A stretch of 64,000 bases of DNA. Source: Aliivibrio wodanis (lineage in GTDB: Bacteria; Pseudomonadota; Gammaproteobacteria; Enterobacterales; Vibrionaceae). The position numbers and the translations under genes are program-made. The DNA is taken from the NCBI GenBank assembly GCA_000953695.1, contig LN554846.1, positions 806,001 to 870,000 on the forward strand, given 5' to 3'. Shown here piece by piece: positions 36,567-47,244 of this stretch. Position 1 is the first letter of the stretch. Each line of letters opens with the position of its first letter. Below the pieces are notes generated by a model that worked only from the letters and a program-made list of their open reading frames with translations, made no database searches and was not told the DNA's origin.

Positions 36567-37823
36567 GTGAATTTAACAACTATGGGTCAGGCAGCAAAAG
36601 CGGCTGCATTTGACTTGGCTGTTGCACCAACAGCACAAAAGAACAGGGCGCTTGCTATTATTGCTGATGAGCTTGAAGCAAATAAAGAGGCGATTCTTGC
36701 TGCAAATGCAAAAGATATTAAAGCGGCAGTAGAAGCGGGCATCTCAGAAGCAATGCAAGACAGATTACTACTAACAGAAGAACGTTTAGTTGGCATTGCT
36801 AACGATGTTCGTAATGTGATTAATTTAAATGATCCTGTTGGTAGCGAAATCGATAGTAAAGTATTAGAAAATGGGATGTCTTTATCTCGTCGTCGCGTGC
36901 CAATTGGTGTGATTGGCGTTATTTACGAAGCGCGTCCAAATGTGACTATTGATATTGCCTCATTATGTTTAAAAACAGGTAATGCGAGCATTTTACGCGG
37001 TGGTAAAGAAACCTTCTTCTCTAATATGGAGTTGGTTAAGGTTATTCAAGTTGCGCTTGAAAAAGCAGGATTACCAGCGGCGTCTGTGCAATATATCGAA
37101 AAGCCTGATCGTGAGTTAGTTTCTCAACTGCTTACTCTTGATGATTATGTAGATATGATCATTCCACGTGGTGGCGCTGGCTTACATAAAATGTGTAAAG
37201 AAAATAGCTCAATTCCAGTGATCATTGGTGGTTTTGGTATTAGCCATGCGTTTGTTGATGATAGTGCTGATTTGGAAAGAGCATTAGCGGTTGTAGATAA
37301 TTCAAAAGCACAACGTCCATCAGCATGTAATGCATTAGATACGTTACTGGTTCATGAAGCAGTCGCACCGCAATTTTTAGCATTACTTGCGGATAACATG
37401 GCTGGTCGTGTTGAATTAGTTGCTGAACCTAAAGCTTATGCACTATTAAAAGAGTTTGACGGTGTGTCGTTACGTGAAGCTCAAGAAGGCGATTTTGACA
37501 CGGAATGGTTAAGTTATACGTTAGGTGTAAAAGTCGTCGCTGATGTTAATGAAGCGGCTGCTCATATGCAAAAGCATAACGCGAGTCATTCAGATACTAT
37601 CTTAACCAATAATATCGAATCTGCTGAGAAGTTCATTAATACAGCGGGATCTGCTGCTGTCTATGTGAATGCATCAACACGCTTCACTGATGGCGCTCAA
37701 TTTGGTTTAGGTGCAGAAGTTGCTGTATCAACCCAGAAGCTTCACGCTCGTGGACCAATGGGCTTAGAAGAGTTAACAAGTTATAAATGGGTAGGTAAAG
37801 CCGATTACCTAATCCGTAGTTAA
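36567..37823 (+). CDS. proA: Gamma-glutamyl phosphate reductase
   Basis: ProA reduces glutamyl 5-phosphate to the semialdehyde with NADPH, the second step of proline synthesis. The 418 residues are the family length. Features: [19 protein letters not shown] near residue 110, [22 protein letters not shown] near 193 (given by its ends), and the catalytic Cys in [16 protein letters not shown] near 255. The start is GTG at 36567 with AAAGGGA about 7 nt upstream. It forms the proBA operon, closed by a strong bidirectional terminator. Confidence 0.97.
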   Translation: MNLTTMGQAAKAAAFDLAVAPTAQKNRALAIIADELEANKEAILAANAKDIKAAVEAGISEAMQDRLLLTEERLVGIANDVRNVINLNDPVGSEIDSKVLENGMSLSRRRVPIGVIGVIYEARPNVTIDIASLCLKTGNASILRGGKETFFSNMELVKVIQVALEKAGLPAASVQYIEKPDRELVSQLLTLDDYVDMIIPRGGAGLHKMCKENSSIPVIIGGFGISHAFVDDSADLERALAVVDNSKAQRPSACNALDTLLVHEAVAPQFLALLADNMAGRVELVAEPKAYALLKEFDGVSLREAQEGDFDTEWLSYTLGVKVVADVNEAAAHMQKHNASHSDTILTNNIESAEKFINTAGSAAVYVNASTRFTDGAQFGLGAEVAVSTQKLHARGPMGLEELTSYKWVGKADYLIRS

Positions 37824-37854
37824 TCACTCCTGAATTAGCTTCTAGCAGATAAAC

Positions 37855-37889
37855 AAAAAGGTTGACGCCAAAACGTCAACCTTTTTTTA
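37855..37889. terminator. Bidirectional terminator between proA and lipA
   Basis: AAAAAGGTTGACG and CGTCAACCTTTTT pair around CCAAAA. T-runs follow on the plus strand (seven T) and on the minus strand (TTTTTGTTT), so it can end both proBA and lipA. Confidence 0.9.
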
Positions 37890-37891
37890 TT

Positions 37892-37954
37892 TCCTGAATC
37901 CTGAATCCTGAATCCTGAATCCTGAATCCTGAATCCTGAATCCTGAATCCTGAA
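37892..37954. repeat. Tandem heptanucleotide repeat, nine copies of TCCTGAA
   Basis: Nine uninterrupted perfect copies of TCCTGAA (TTCAGGA on the minus strand) occupy 63 bp. The array ends at the base before the lipA stop codon (37955-37957) and begins 3 bp after the proA/lipA terminator. One further unit (TCCTGAATTA) lies at 37828-37837 upstream of that terminator, and the same TCCTGAATTA string closes the array. It would be transcribed in the lipA 3' UTR. Such repeats change copy number by slippage. Confidence 0.97.
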
Positions 37955-38920
37955 TTACTTAACTTCTTCGCCTTTTGCTTGAAGATCTGCATGGTAAGAA
38001 GAACGAACAAATGGACCACAAGCCGCATGAGAAAAGCCAAGCTCAAGAGCAATCTCTTTTAGCTCATCAAACTCAGCAGGTGGAACGTAGCGTTCAACAG
38101 GAAGGTGATGACGACTTGGTGCTAAATATTGACCTAGAGTTAGCATTGTCACGCCGTGAGCACGCAAGTCTTTTAATACTTGGACGATCTCTTCTTTAGT
38201 TTCACCTAATCCCATCATTACACCAGACTTAGTTGGTACTGTAGGGTGCTGTTCTTTAAATTTCTTAAGTAGATCTAATGACCATTGATAATTAGCCCCA
38301 GGACGAACTTTACGGTATAAGCGCGGTGCTGTTTCTAGGTTGTGGTTAAACACATCCGGTGGATTGCCGTGCATAGCATCTAATGCGCGGTCCATACGGC
38401 CACGGAAATCAGGCACTAGCGTTTCAATACGGATCTCTGGGTTTAATTCACGAATTTCACGGTTACAATCAGCAAAGTGTTGTGCACCACCATCACGTAA
38501 ATCATCACGATCGACAGAGGTGATCACGACGTATTTCAGTTTCATATCTTGAATCGTTTTTGCCAGTTTTTTCGGCTCTTCTGATTCAGGGGTAACAGGG
38601 CGTCCATGAGCAACGTCACAGAAAGGGCAACGACGAGTACAAATTGCACCTAAGATCATAAAGGTAGCAGTACCGTGATTAAAACATTCTGCTAAATTCG
38701 GGCAAGAGGCTTCTTCACATACAGAGTTAAGGTTGTTTTTACGCATTGCTGATTTAATTTCATCAATACGCTTACTGCTTGATGGAAGTTTTATTTTCAT
38801 CCACTCAGGCTTACGTAATACTTCTTTTTTTTCTGTTGGCATATTTTTAACTGGAATTAGAGCCATTTTATCGGCATCGCGGTATTTCACGCCTTTTTCC
38901 ATTTGAATTGGCTTACTCAT
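37955..38920 (-). CDS. lipA: Lipoyl synthase (radical SAM)
   Basis: LipA inserts two sulfur atoms into octanoyl groups on lipoyl domains. The 321 residues equal E. coli LipA. The radical SAM cluster motif is [12 protein letters not shown] near residue 94; the auxiliary cluster motif is [12 protein letters not shown] near 68-79. The RSSYHAD ending carries the conserved C-terminal Ser ligand. The start overlaps lipB by 8 bp. The stop codon directly adjoins the heptanucleotide array. Confidence 0.97.
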   Translation of the reverse strand: MSKPIQMEKGVKYRDADKMALIPVKNMPTEKKEVLRKPEWMKIKLPSSSKRIDEIKSAMRKNNLNSVCEEASCPNLAECFNHGTATFMILGAICTRRCPFCDVAHGRPVTPESEEPKKLAKTIQDMKLKYVVITSVDRDDLRDGGAQHFADCNREIRELNPEIRIETLVPDFRGRMDRALDAMHGNPPDVFNHNLETAPRLYRKVRPGANYQWSLDLLKKFKEQHPTVPTKSGVMMGLGETKEEIVQVLKDLRAHGVTMLTLGQYLAPSRHHLPVERYVPPAEFDELKEIALELGFSHAACGPFVRSSYHADLQAKGEEVK

Positions 38921-39599
38921 GATCGCTGCTTTCCATTATGTACTCGATATCAGTGTAATCAAGTAACGTTGTTAATTCTTTAATGAGTAGAGGATGAACA
39001 TCTTCAACGTGTTCTGCTTTGTTCTTTACTTCATCGTTTTCTTTGACTAAATCGTGCAATTGTATCATTTCCATCCCAGCATAACCGCAAGGGTTAATAC
39101 GAAGGAAAGGAGATAAATCCATATTTATATTTAGTGCTAGTCCATGGAATGAGCATCCTTTGCGGATACGTAAACCAAGAGAACAGATTTTCTTATTATC
39201 GACATACACACCCGGAGCATCAGGTCGTGCTGCTGATTCAATACTAAATTGGTGTAAAGTATTAACCACTGTATTTTCAATGTGAGTGACTAATTCACGA
39301 ACACCGATATTCTTACGACGTAAGTTGATTAACACATAAGCGACTAGTTGACCTGGTCCATGGTAGGTAACTTGCCCACCGCGATCACTTTTTACTATCG
39401 GGATATCACCAGCTGCAAGAACGTGCTCTTCTTTACCTGCCTGCCCTTGAGTAAATACAGGATTATGTTCTACCAACCATACTTCATCACACGTATTTTC
39501 ATCGCGCTCATCAGTAAAGGTATGCATTGCTTTCCACACCGGCTCATAATCTTGTCGGCCAAGGTTTTTAACTACTAGACGCTTGTTCAATAGGATCAC
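38913..39599 (-). CDS. lipB: Octanoyl-[acyl-carrier protein]:protein octanoyltransferase
   Basis: LipB transfers octanoate from ACP to lipoyl domains, supplying the substrate of LipA. Features: [33 protein letters not shown] near residue 73, the catalytic Lys in [17 protein letters not shown] near 140 and the catalytic Cys in INPCGYAGM near 170. The product is 228 residues with the start at GTG 39599; TTG at 39590 would give [11 protein letters not shown] and is an equally good alternative. The acidic C-terminal tail is longer than in E. coli (213 aa). It is coupled to lipA. Confidence 0.95.
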   Translation of the reverse strand: MILLNKRLVVKNLGRQDYEPVWKAMHTFTDERDENTCDEVWLVEHNPVFTQGQAGKEEHVLAAGDIPIVKSDRGGQVTYHGPGQLVAYVLINLRRKNIGVRELVTHIENTVVNTLHQFSIESAARPDAPGVYVDNKKICSLGLRIRKGCSFHGLALNINMDLSPFLRINPCGYAGMEMIQLHDLVKENDEVKNKAEHVEDVHPLLIKELTTLLDYTDIEYIMESSDHE

Positions 39600-39690
39600 A
39601 CTTGATTTGAAAATTTAGGCCAATGATAGCAAGGATAGAAAGGAAGGAATAGATAAGAAATGTAGGGGTATATCAAAAATTATAGAAGAC

Positions 39691-39718
39691 GAGCACTATT
39701 TATAACTAAATAGTGCTC
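39691..39718. other. Perfect 11-bp hairpin between ybeD and lipB
   Basis: GAGCACTATTT and AAATAGTGCTC pair perfectly around ATAACT. It lies 10 bp beyond the ybeD stop, but no T-run follows on the minus strand. It may be a weak terminator, an RNA processing or stability element, or an attenuator ahead of lipBA. Confidence 0.65.
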
Positions 39719-39727
39719 ACTAAAGAA

Positions 39728-39997
39728 CTATAAAACCATGCGAACAATATCGATGTCTGCTAGTTCTTTGTAGAGAGTTTCAACTTGCTCAATTGATGTC
39801 GCTGTAATACTAACAGAAACCGAGTGGTAGTTACCTTTTCCGCTCGCTTTTACTGTAGGAGTGTAATCTCCAGGAGCGTGACGTTGAATCACTTCAAGTA
39901 CAAGTTCAGGCAACTGTTCTTGAGCAAGGCCAACGGCTTTATAAGTAAATTTACACGGGAATTCTAGAAGATCTTTTAGCTTTGGTTGCTCTTGCAT
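39728..39997 (-). CDS. ybeD: YbeD/DUF493 family protein
   Basis: An 89-residue protein matching Ybe[17 protein letters not shown] at the N-terminus, an ACT-like beta-alpha fold, [18 protein letters not shown] near residue 50 and the ending DIVRMVL. The family has an ACT/regulatory-domain-like structure and no proven function. It lies between dacA and lipB as in E. coli (dacA-ybeD-lipB), which suggests but does not prove a link to lipoylation or envelope growth. Confidence 0.93.
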   Translation of the reverse strand: MQEQPKLKDLLEFPCKFTYKAVGLAQEQLPELVLEVIQRHAPGDYTPTVKASGKGNYHSVSVSITATSIEQVETLYKELADIDIVRMVL

Positions 39998-40069
39998 AAC
40001 CGTCTCCAGTCGAAAGTGATAAATAATAGAAGGGAATTTTACTGTGACCTAAGTCAGATAACAAGGGAA

Positions 40070-40099
40070 ATTAAAAAGGCGACCGAAGCCGCCTTTAAT
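40070..40099 (-). terminator. Rho-independent terminator after dacA
   Basis: Minus strand: AAAGGCG, loop GCTTCGGT, CGCCTTTTT then AATTT. It separates dacA from ybeD. Confidence 0.8.
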
Positions 40100-40117
40100 C
40101 AATTAATTAGCTAATTA

Positions 40118-41293
40118 TTAGCTTAACCAGCCTTTAAACATTAATACGATGTAATCGATTAGACGGCTAAAAATACCACCTTCTTCGACATCATTTAATG
40201 CAAGAAGTGGGTATTCAGCAATGTCTTCACCGTCGGCTTGGTAGAATAGCTTACCGACAACATCACCTTTATAAATTGGTGCTTCTAGTGTTTTTTCTAG
40301 AACAAAGCTTGCTGTCATCTTTTTCGCTTGACCGCGAGGTAAAGTAACATAAGTGTCTTCAGCAACACCTAGAGCAACTTCATCAGTGCTACCCATCCAT
40401 ACTTTTTCAGTAACGAAGGTTTCATTTGCTTTATGTGGAGAAACTGTTTCGAAGAATCGGAAGCCATAATTAAGTAACTTCTTACTTTCAGCTTTACGAG
40501 CATTACCAGACTTAGTACCCATAACTACGGCAACTAAACGCATTTTTCCTTCAGTTGCAGAGCTTACTAGGTTATAACCAGCACCGTCAGTATGGCCTGT
40601 TTTAATGCCATCAACGTTCATGCTTTTATCCCATAACAGACCATTACGGTTGTATTGGGTAATACCATTATAGGTAAATGATTTTTCAGAATATACACGG
40701 TACTCTTCAGGTACATCGCGGATTAACGCTTGGCCAATCAAAGCCATATCATATGGAGTGGAGTAAAGGTCATTACTATCTAAGCCATGAACATTGCCAA
40801 AATGTGTGTTATCTAGTTTAAGTGTTCTACCCCAAGCATTCATTAGATCAACAAAAGCGTCTTCAGAGCCTGCGACATGCTCAGCCATTGCAACACAAGC
40901 GTCATTACCTGATTGAACGATGATACCTTTATTTAGTTCGCGAACTTTAACGATACTACCAACTTCAATGAACATTTTTGATGAGCCAGGGAAGTTTTTC
41001 GCCCAGGCATTTTTACTGATAACGACATCGTCATCCATTGAGATATTACCACTCTCAATTTCTTGTCCGATAACATAGCTCGTCATCATTTTAGTTAAAC
41101 TTGCTGGATTCATTCGTTCGTTCATGTTGTTTTCAGCAAGAACTTTTCCAGAATGGTAATCCATAAGAACGTAACCCTTTGCGGCAATTTGAGGCGCATT
41201 AGGGATAACGGCTGGTGCAGCGACTGCAACAGTAGAGCCAAGAATACAGCTCGATAAGATGATTCGTTTTAACTGTTTTGCTGAATTTTTCAT
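40118..41293 (-). CDS. dacA: D-alanyl-D-alanine carboxypeptidase (PBP5 type)
   Basis: DacA trims the terminal D-Ala from peptidoglycan pentapeptides. ATG at 41293 gives a 391-residue product with a signal peptide (MKNSAKQLKRIILSSCILGS, cleaved after AVA); the longer frame adds 21 residues with no role. Penicillin-binding motifs: SLTK in PASLTKMM near residue 65, SGN in VQSGNDACVAM and KTG in DGIKTGHTDGAG. The C-terminal amphipathic helix (IFSRLIDYIVLMFKGWLS) anchors it to the inner membrane. It has its own terminator and a 260-bp upstream region. Confidence 0.96.
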   Translation of the reverse strand: MKNSAKQLKRIILSSCILGSTVAVAAPAVIPNAPQIAAKGYVLMDYHSGKVLAENNMNERMNPASLTKMMTSYVIGQEIESGNISMDDDVVISKNAWAKNFPGSSKMFIEVGSIVKVRELNKGIIVQSGNDACVAMAEHVAGSEDAFVDLMNAWGRTLKLDNTHFGNVHGLDSNDLYSTPYDMALIGQALIRDVPEEYRVYSEKSFTYNGITQYNRNGLLWDKSMNVDGIKTGHTDGAGYNLVSSATEGKMRLVAVVMGTKSGNARKAESKKLLNYGFRFFETVSPHKANETFVTEKVWMGSTDEVALGVAEDTYVTLPRGQAKKMTASFVLEKTLEAPIYKGDVVGKLFYQADGEDIAEYPLLALNDVEEGGIFSRLIDYIVLMFKGWLS

Positions 41294-41553
41294 AATAATA
41301 ACTTTTACACTGTGAGGTAGTGAAACTGGATATATAATAGCAGATTTGAATCTCATAACCAGATGCGTAATTAAATAACTGATTTTCTATGAAAAGAAGG
41401 TTAATAAAAATGCATGACACTGAATCTTTATAAAAACCTATCTTATTGTTAAATATAGACAATTAAATTATCTGTTAGTTCTGTGAATCTTTATTATCTA
41501 AATAAGGGGTGATATTCCGTTACAATATTCACTTAACCTTGACATTGGAAAGG

Positions 41554-42363
41554 TTATTTTTTTGATTCTTGTATAATAAATGCGGAAGGATATTTATCAC
41601 TTTTTGCTTTTATTAACAGGTCATTAGCTATATCTCTATCAACAAATGGTCCTAAACGAACACGGTAAATAGTCTTTGATTTCATGATATTTGTTGGTGC
41701 ATTAAATTGCTTTTGTAATGCTAGGGCTGCTGAATTTGCTCTTTCTTGAGTATTTAAAGCAACCATTTGAATATGATATTGATTGGGATCAATTGCATGC
41801 CAATTCTGTATGTTTTTAGGTTTTTCAATTGCGATGTACTCAACGTTAACATTGGCAGTGCCTGTTCTTATTACATCTAATTTGGTTGCTGCTGCAAAGC
41901 TTAAATCAATAATGCGCCCTTCATGAAACGGGCCTCTGTCATTAACTCGAACAATAGCGGCTCTACCATTGTCCTTATTGGTGACTTTAACATAGCTTGG
42001 TATTGGAAGTGTTTTGTGGGCTGCACTCATTGAATACATATCATACACTTCACCATTGGATGTTTTATGTCCATGAAATTTATTACCATACCAAGAACTA
42101 ATTCCTTCTTGGCTAAAACCTTTAGGATCTTTAACGATAGAGTAGTTTTTACTTAGTAACGTATAATCTTTATTACCATAGAGGCTTTTAGGTTCATACC
42201 GAGGATGAGCATCTTCTATATGCTCGATGGATATAGGGCTATTAGGCGCAATATCGTTATCAATATGGTATCTACCTGCATTTGGTTGATCTTGAGTATC
42301 CTTGACTGGTTTAGAGGTACAACCAATCAAGAATAATGACATGACAAGAAAAATAATACGCAT
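41554..42363 (-). CDS. rlpA: Septal/rare lipoprotein A, lytic transglycosylase
   Basis: A 269-residue outer membrane lipoprotein (lipobox LFLIGC). A double-psi beta-barrel domain follows at about residues 85-175 (GISSWYGNKFHGHKTSNGE, then RVNDRGPFHEGRIIDLS) with the Glu, His and Asp residues of the family. A C-terminal SPOR domain from about 190 binds denuded glycans at septa. In Pseudomonas RlpA is a lytic transglycosylase on denuded glycan. Its ATG shares one base with the rodA stop. Confidence 0.94.
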   Translation of the reverse strand: MRIIFLVMSLFLIGCTSKPVKDTQDQPNAGRYHIDNDIAPNSPISIEHIEDAHPRYEPKSLYGNKDYTLLSKNYSIVKDPKGFSQEGISSWYGNKFHGHKTSNGEVYDMYSMSAAHKTLPIPSYVKVTNKDNGRAAIVRVNDRGPFHEGRIIDLSFAAATKLDVIRTGTANVNVEYIAIEKPKNIQNWHAIDPNQYHIQMVALNTQERANSAALALQKQFNAPTNIMKSKTIYRVRLGPFVDRDIANDLLIKAKSDKYPSAFIIQESKK

Positions 42364-43484
42364 TAATTTGCCTTTGAGTGTACTTTTTTATGGGTATGGA
42401 TTGACATGAGGATGCCAAAGCCTGCCATTAGAGTAACCATAGATGTACCACCGTAACTGACCAGAGGAAGGGGAACACCTACAACGGGAAGAATACCACT
42501 TACCATTCCTATATTGACGAAAATGTAAACAAAGAAACTTAATACAATACTACCCCCCATCATTCGACCAAAAGCAGTTTGCGCTTGGCTAGCTAAGAAT
42601 AAGCCTCGACCAATAATAAATAGGTAAATGGACAACAAAGCAATAACGCCAATTAGCCCCCACTCTTCAGCGATAACTGCAAAAATAAAATCAGTATGAC
42701 GTTCAGGAATAAATTCTAGCTGAGACTGTGTTCCATGTAACCAACCCTTACCTAATAAACCACCAGAGCCGATGGCAATTTTGGACTGAATAATATGATA
42801 ACCAGCACCTAGAGGATCAGATTCTGGATTAAATAAGGTTTGAACTCTCACCTTTTGATAAGGGCGCATTAAGAAAAACCATAAAATGGGGATGAACCCT
42901 CCTACGGCTATAGTGGCAGCACAGATGATTTTCCAACTTATTCCTGCTAAGAAAATAACAAAAACACCAGAAGCAGCAATCAAAATAGAGGTACCGAGAT
43001 CGGGTTGTTTTGCAATCATGATAGTAGGAATGAAAACCATTAACAGCGCGATAAACAACGTTCTTATTGTTGGTGGAAGTGCTTTATTACCAATATAACG
43101 AGCAACCATAAGTGGTACGGCAAGTTTAATAAGCTCTGAGGGTTGAAAGCGAACAAAGCCAAGGTTTAGCCACCGTTGTGCTCCTTTAGATGCTTCACCA
43201 AAAAAAAGTACTCCTAACAGCAAAGCAATTCCTATGGTAAATAAGTAGGGGGCGGCTGCCTCATAAGCCCTAGGAGATACTTGTGCTAATAACAGCATGA
43301 CCCCCAATGAAAGCAGCATACGCATGGCTTGTTTATCCATCATCAATAAACTTTGGCCGCTGGCACTGTACATAATAACTAAAGCACAGGCCATCAGTAA
43401 TAAAATACCGAGCAACAACGGTAAATCTAAATGAATGCGATGGAATAAATCACGGTTTTTTCCGGATGCAATATCTACTCTCAT
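42363..43484 (-). CDS. rodA: Peptidoglycan glycosyltransferase RodA (SEDS)
   Basis: RodA (mrdB) polymerises glycan strands for cell elongation together with PBP2. The 373-residue protein has about ten helices and SEDS signatures: [21 protein letters not shown] near residue 115 (given by its ends), [16 protein letters not shown] with the conserved Asp near 160, and [21 protein letters not shown] near the end. It shares single bases with mrdA upstream and rlpA downstream, a tightly coupled elongasome set. Confidence 0.97.
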   Translation of the reverse strand: MRVDIASGKNRDLFHRIHLDLPLLLGILLLMACALVIMYSASGQSLLMMDKQAMRMLLSLGVMLLLAQVSPRAYEAAAPYLFTIGIALLLGVLFFGEASKGAQRWLNLGFVRFQPSELIKLAVPLMVARYIGNKALPPTIRTLFIALLMVFIPTIMIAKQPDLGTSILIAASGVFVIFLAGISWKIICAATIAVGGFIPILWFFLMRPYQKVRVQTLFNPESDPLGAGYHIIQSKIAIGSGGLLGKGWLHGTQSQLEFIPERHTDFIFAVIAEEWGLIGVIALLSIYLFIIGRGLFLASQAQTAFGRMMGGSIVLSFFVYIFVNIGMVSGILPVVGVPLPLVSYGGTSMVTLMAGFGILMSIHTHKKVHSKAN

Positions 43485-45358
43485 TATTTTTCACTCGTGT
43501 TGTCAGGCAATAGAACATAGTCAAATACATTTCGCGCAATAGGACCACCTTGACTTGAGCCACCGCCGCCATTTTCTAATACAAGAGATATAATGACTTT
43601 TGGATCGTTCGCAGGAGCAAATCCAGTAAATAAAGCGTGATCTCGTAAGTGTTCTGCGATTTCATCTGCTTTATATTCTTGGTTCTCTTTTAAACCAAAT
43701 ACTTGAGAAGTTCCAGATTTTCCTGCACTTACATAAGGGGTTTTAGCAAAGGCTCTTCTGGCTGTTCCTTTTTTTCCATTGTTTACTAAAATCATTCCAT
43801 CAATTGCTAGTTGCCAGTAACTGTCTCGTACGCCTTCTATCGGCGGATATGGGTCAGGTACAAATGGCGTTTCAAGCTGACCGTCAATGATCGTTTTTAA
43901 TAAATGAGGGGCTTGAACTTTACCATGATTCGTTAATACCGCTGTTGCTTTTGCGATTTGTAACGGTGTGGCTGTCCAGTAACCTTGCCCAATGCCTACT
44001 GGTATAGTGTCGCCTTGATACCAAGGAGTTCGGAATCGGCCTACTTTCCATTCTCGAGTTGGCATATTTGCTTTGCTTTCTTCATAAATATCAATACCTG
44101 TATAGTCACCAAAACCAAACTTCATCATCCAGCTTGATAATGTATCAATGCCCATATCAAACGATATTTGATAGAAGAAAGTATCTACTGACTCTTCAAT
44201 AGATTGTTTTAAGTTAACAGAACCATGTCCCCAACGTTTCCAGTCTCTAAATGGTTTAGTTTTGGAGTTTGGAATGCGCCAATAACCGGGGTCATTTCTG
44301 GTTGTTTTTGTGGTGACAATTTTTTCTTGTAAAGCTGAAACGGCAATAAAAGGTTTAACAGTAGAGGCTGGTGGATAGATACCTAGCGTACTTCTATTTA
44401 CTAATGGTCGATTAGGATCTTGTAACAAAGCATTATAGCTTTTACTAGAAATACCATGAACAAATAGGTTTGGGTCATAACTAGGGCTTGATACCATAGC
44501 CAAAATAGCACTGGTTTTAGGTTCAAGTACAATAGCTGAACCACGGCGGCTATCTAATTGTTTTTCAACAAATTGTTGTAATTTAATATCTAAATTTAAA
44601 ACAATATCTTTTCCTGGGATAGGCGGTACGTATTTTAATGTACGTATAATTCTTCCGCGACTATTGACTTCAACTTCTTGGTATCCAGCAGTGCCATGAA
44701 GTAAGTCTTCATAATAGCGCTCTACTCCTAGCTTTCCGATGTCGCGTGTTGCTTGATAATTAGCGTCTTTCTCTTCTCGAGCTAAACGGGCTAAATCACG
44801 GTCATTAATTTTAGCTACATATCCAAGTACGTGAGTAAATGTCTTTCCATAAGGATAAAAACGTTTTAGATAGGCTTTAACCTCAACTCCTGAGAATTTG
44901 TGTTGGTTAACCGAAAAAATGGCAACTTGTTCTTGAGTGAGTTGAGATAAAATTGGAACAGATTTAAAACGACGAGTACGGCGGCGTTCTTTTTTAAAAT
45001 TTTCAATATTCTCTTGTGTGATTGGTAAAATACTTTGTAGCTCTGTTAATAAGAGAGGTAAGTTATCTACTTTATCTGGACTGATTTCTAAATTAAAAAC
45101 AGGACGGTTTTCTGCAAGAGGTAAACGATTACGGTCATAAATCAGCCCTCGATTTGGGGCGATAGGTACAATTTTTATGCGGTTGTCGTTTGAGCGTGTT
45201 CTATAATCTTGAAATTCATTGATTTGAATATTGTATAAATTAGTTAGTAGAAGACTAATAAGTACAATGATACCTGCAAACGAGACTATTGCACGGGAAG
45301 CAAATAATCTCGTTTCAGCATGATGATCACGAATTTGTGTGCGTTTGCGTTTAATCAC
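43484..45358 (-). CDS. mrdA: Penicillin-binding protein 2 (transpeptidase for elongation)
   Basis: PBP2 crosslinks side-wall peptidoglycan with RodA. The start is GTG at 45358, two bases after the rlmH stop, giving 624 residues beginning [19 protein letters not shown]; the longer frame reads back through rlmH and is rejected. Features: a membrane helix ([19 protein letters not shown]), the pedestal domain ([18 protein letters not shown]), the active-site Ser in [10 protein letters not shown] near residue 325, SVD in [11 protein letters not shown] and the KSGTSQV motif near 540. Confidence 0.96.
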   Translation of the reverse strand: MIKRKRTQIRDHHAETRLFASRAIVSFAGIIVLISLLLTNLYNIQINEFQDYRTRSNDNRIKIVPIAPNRGLIYDRNRLPLAENRPVFNLEISPDKVDNLPLLLTELQSILPITQENIENFKKERRRTRRFKSVPILSQLTQEQVAIFSVNQHKFSGVEVKAYLKRFYPYGKTFTHVLGYVAKINDRDLARLAREEKDANYQATRDIGKLGVERYYEDLLHGTAGYQEVEVNSRGRIIRTLKYVPPIPGKDIVLNLDIKLQQFVEKQLDSRRGSAIVLEPKTSAILAMVSSPSYDPNLFVHGISSKSYNALLQDPNRPLVNRSTLGIYPPASTVKPFIAVSALQEKIVTTKTTRNDPGYWRIPNSKTKPFRDWKRWGHGSVNLKQSIEESVDTFFYQISFDMGIDTLSSWMMKFGFGDYTGIDIYEESKANMPTREWKVGRFRTPWYQGDTIPVGIGQGYWTATPLQIAKATAVLTNHGKVQAPHLLKTIIDGQLETPFVPDPYPPIEGVRDSYWQLAIDGMILVNNGKKGTARRAFAKTPYVSAGKSGTSQVFGLKENQEYKADEIAEHLRDHALFTGFAPANDPKVIISLVLENGGGGSSQGGPIARNVFDYVLLPDNTSEK

Positions 45359-45360
45359 TC

Positions 45361-45831
45361 TTATTCTCTGTGGTAAGGATGATTTGCAGTAATGCTCCAT
45401 GCTCGGTATAGGCTTTCTGCCATAACAACACGAACAAGAGGGTGAGGAAGTGTTAAAGGAGATAGAGACCAACTTTGTTCAGCCGCAGCTTTACACGCTG
45501 GAGATAATCCTTCAGGACCTCCAATCAATATAGATACATCACGGGCATCTAATTTCCATACTTCTAATTGTTCCGCAAGTTGCTCCGTATCCCAACGCTT
45601 TCCTGGAATATCAAGAGTTACAATACGGTTGCCTTTTGGCACAGCTGCAAGCATCGCTTCCCCTTCTTTTTGAAGAATTCGAGCAATATCTGCATTTTTA
45701 CCGCGTTTACCAGCAGTGATCTCTATAAGTTCAAGAGGCATGTCTTTTGGGAATCGGCGACTATATTCTTTATAGCCTTCTTCAACCCATTTTGGCATTT
45801 TAGTACCAACAGCAATTAATTGAAGTTTCAT
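45361..45831 (-). CDS. rlmH: 23S rRNA (pseudouridine-1915-N3)-methyltransferase
   Basis: RlmH, a SPOUT methyltransferase, modifies pseudouridine 1915 in helix 69 on assembled 70S ribosomes. The 156 residues match the family (155). Conserved runs: [16 protein letters not shown], the SAM-knot [14 protein letters not shown] near residue 100, and [26 protein letters not shown] at the end (given by its ends). It lies between rsfS (4 bp upstream) and mrdA, as in E. coli. Confidence 0.97.
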   Translation of the reverse strand: MKLQLIAVGTKMPKWVEEGYKEYSRRFPKDMPLELIEITAGKRGKNADIARILQKEGEAMLAAVPKGNRIVTLDIPGKRWDTEQLAEQLEVWKLDARDVSILIGGPEGLSPACKAAAEQSWSLSPLTLPHPLVRVVMAESLYRAWSITANHPYHRE

Positions 45832-45835
45832 TGCA

Positions 45836-46153
45836 TTAGCCCCATAATTTTTCTAGTTGGTATAGATCACGGTACTCTTGCTGTAAAATATGAATCATTA
45901 CATTACCCATGTCGACAACAACCCATTCACCCTCTGCTTCACCATCAATACCATAAGACATTAAATCAGCGTCTTTTGCTTTATCTGAAACATTAAGAGC
46001 AATAGAGCTAACGTGGCGTTTAGAAGTGCCAGTACAAACGATCATAAAATCCGTAATACTTGATTTATCACGAACATCAAGCGTTATGATGTTTTCAGCT
46101 TTCATGTCATCAACGTTGTTGAAGAGAAAATCATGGAGTTCTTTATCTTGCAA
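45836..46153 (-). CDS. rsfS: Ribosomal silencing factor
   Basis: RsfS binds L14 of the 50S subunit and prevents subunit joining in slow growth. I place the start at TTG 46153: AGGTGA stands 5 nt upstream and the product then begins MQDKELHDF, aligning with E. coli MQGKALQDF, and has exactly 105 residues. A GTG at 46160-46162 would overlap the ribosome site. Signature runs are [19 protein letters not shown] and [15 protein letters not shown]. It precedes rlmH. Confidence 0.93.
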   Translation of the reverse strand: MQDKELHDFLFNNVDDMKAENIITLDVRDKSSITDFMIVCTGTSKRHVSSIALNVSDKAKDADLMSYGIDGEAEGEWVVVDMGNVMIHILQQEYRDLYQLEKLWG

Positions 46154-46207
46154 GGTAATCACCTAGAAATGAATAATGTAGTAAGAGAGTATACCAGTGA
46201 ACTTAGT

Positions 46208-47242
46208 TTAATGAGATAAGTTGGGTGTCACTGAAATGTGAATATTACAGGCATCTAATGTCAACTGGCTAAGTAGTGGCCAACAATTAGTATCAAAGTC
46301 GGTCTTTGTCGCAATTTCCATTTGAGCTAATGAACGAATTAAGCGCTGTATTTGTACCATAGATAAACGCTGTAATGCCGCTTGATATAAAGGACGGCGA
46401 TTTTGCCATACTTTATAACGGTCAAAAACAACAAACATAGATTCACCTTGAATAATTGCTTGCTGAAAGTTTTGTAATAAAAAGAACTCTTTTTGCAGTG
46501 TTCTTAATAAAATAACCACTTCCATACCTTCACTTTCTAATTGGCGAAGAACACGCTGTGCTCGTTTTGCTTGACCTAATAATAACGTATCCACCAACTG
46601 AAATGGGGTGAAATGATTATTTCGGTTTAATGCTTCTTCAATACGAATTAAAGTTAGTAACCCATCAGGATATAATAGTGCTAATTTATCTAGACTTTGA
46701 GCTAGAGCCAGCAAATTACCTTCATGCCATTGGGCCAACATTTGTACAGCTTCGTTATCTGGCTTTAATTTCAGTTTTTTACAGCGATTTTGAATAAAGC
46801 GAGGCAACTGTTGGTTGTCTGGCGTATTACAAGGAACAAATAATCCAAGTTGGGTTAATGCTTTAAACCATTGCGTGTTTTCTTGGCTTTTATTGACTCG
46901 TGGGCCTTGAAATACTAATAAAATATCATCGTGAAGAGCTGGGACTAGCTCTTTAATCTTATTGGTATGTGACGTTGTTAATCCAGTATCAGGGATGCTA
47001 AATTCAAGTACTTGTCGTGATGAAAATAGACTAAGTGATTGAGTACAATCAAAAACCTGATCCCAATCAAGTTGTTTATCTAAGATAAATTGATGTTTTT
47101 CATCAAAGCCCTGTTTTTGACTATATTGGCGAATTTGGTCAAGACACTCTAGTTTTAATAGTGGCTCATTACCAAATAAAAGATAACATTGTCGTAAACC
47201 ACGCTCTAAATTTTGAGCTAACTGTTCTGGAAATACTCTCAT
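46208..47242 (-). CDS. holA: DNA polymerase III delta subunit
   Basis: HolA opens the beta clamp as part of the clamp loader. The 344 residues match the family. N-terminal LRQCYLLFGNEPLLKLECLD and the following AAA-like fold (VFQGPRVNKSQEN) are typical, as is FQLVDTLLLGQAKRAQRVL near residue 215. It starts 2 bp after lptE ends, in the lptE-holA arrangement of E. coli. Confidence 0.94.
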   Translation of the reverse strand: MRVFPEQLAQNLERGLRQCYLLFGNEPLLKLECLDQIRQYSQKQGFDEKHQFILDKQLDWDQVFDCTQSLSLFSSRQVLEFSIPDTGLTTSHTNKIKELVPALHDDILLVFQGPRVNKSQENTQWFKALTQLGLFVPCNTPDNQQLPRFIQNRCKKLKLKPDNEAVQMLAQWHEGNLLALAQSLDKLALLYPDGLLTLIRIEEALNRNNHFTPFQLVDTLLLGQAKRAQRVLRQLESEGMEVVILLRTLQKEFFLLQNFQQAIIQGESMFVVFDRYKVWQNRRPLYQAALQRLSMVQIQRLIRSLAQMEIATKTDFDTNCWPLLSQLTLDACNIHISVTPNLSH

Positions 47243-47244
47243 TG

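Noticed and set aside
45359-45472. Longer mrdA start at 45472
   Set aside because: The added 38 residues come from the overlapping rlmH gene in another frame and do not resemble PBP2.
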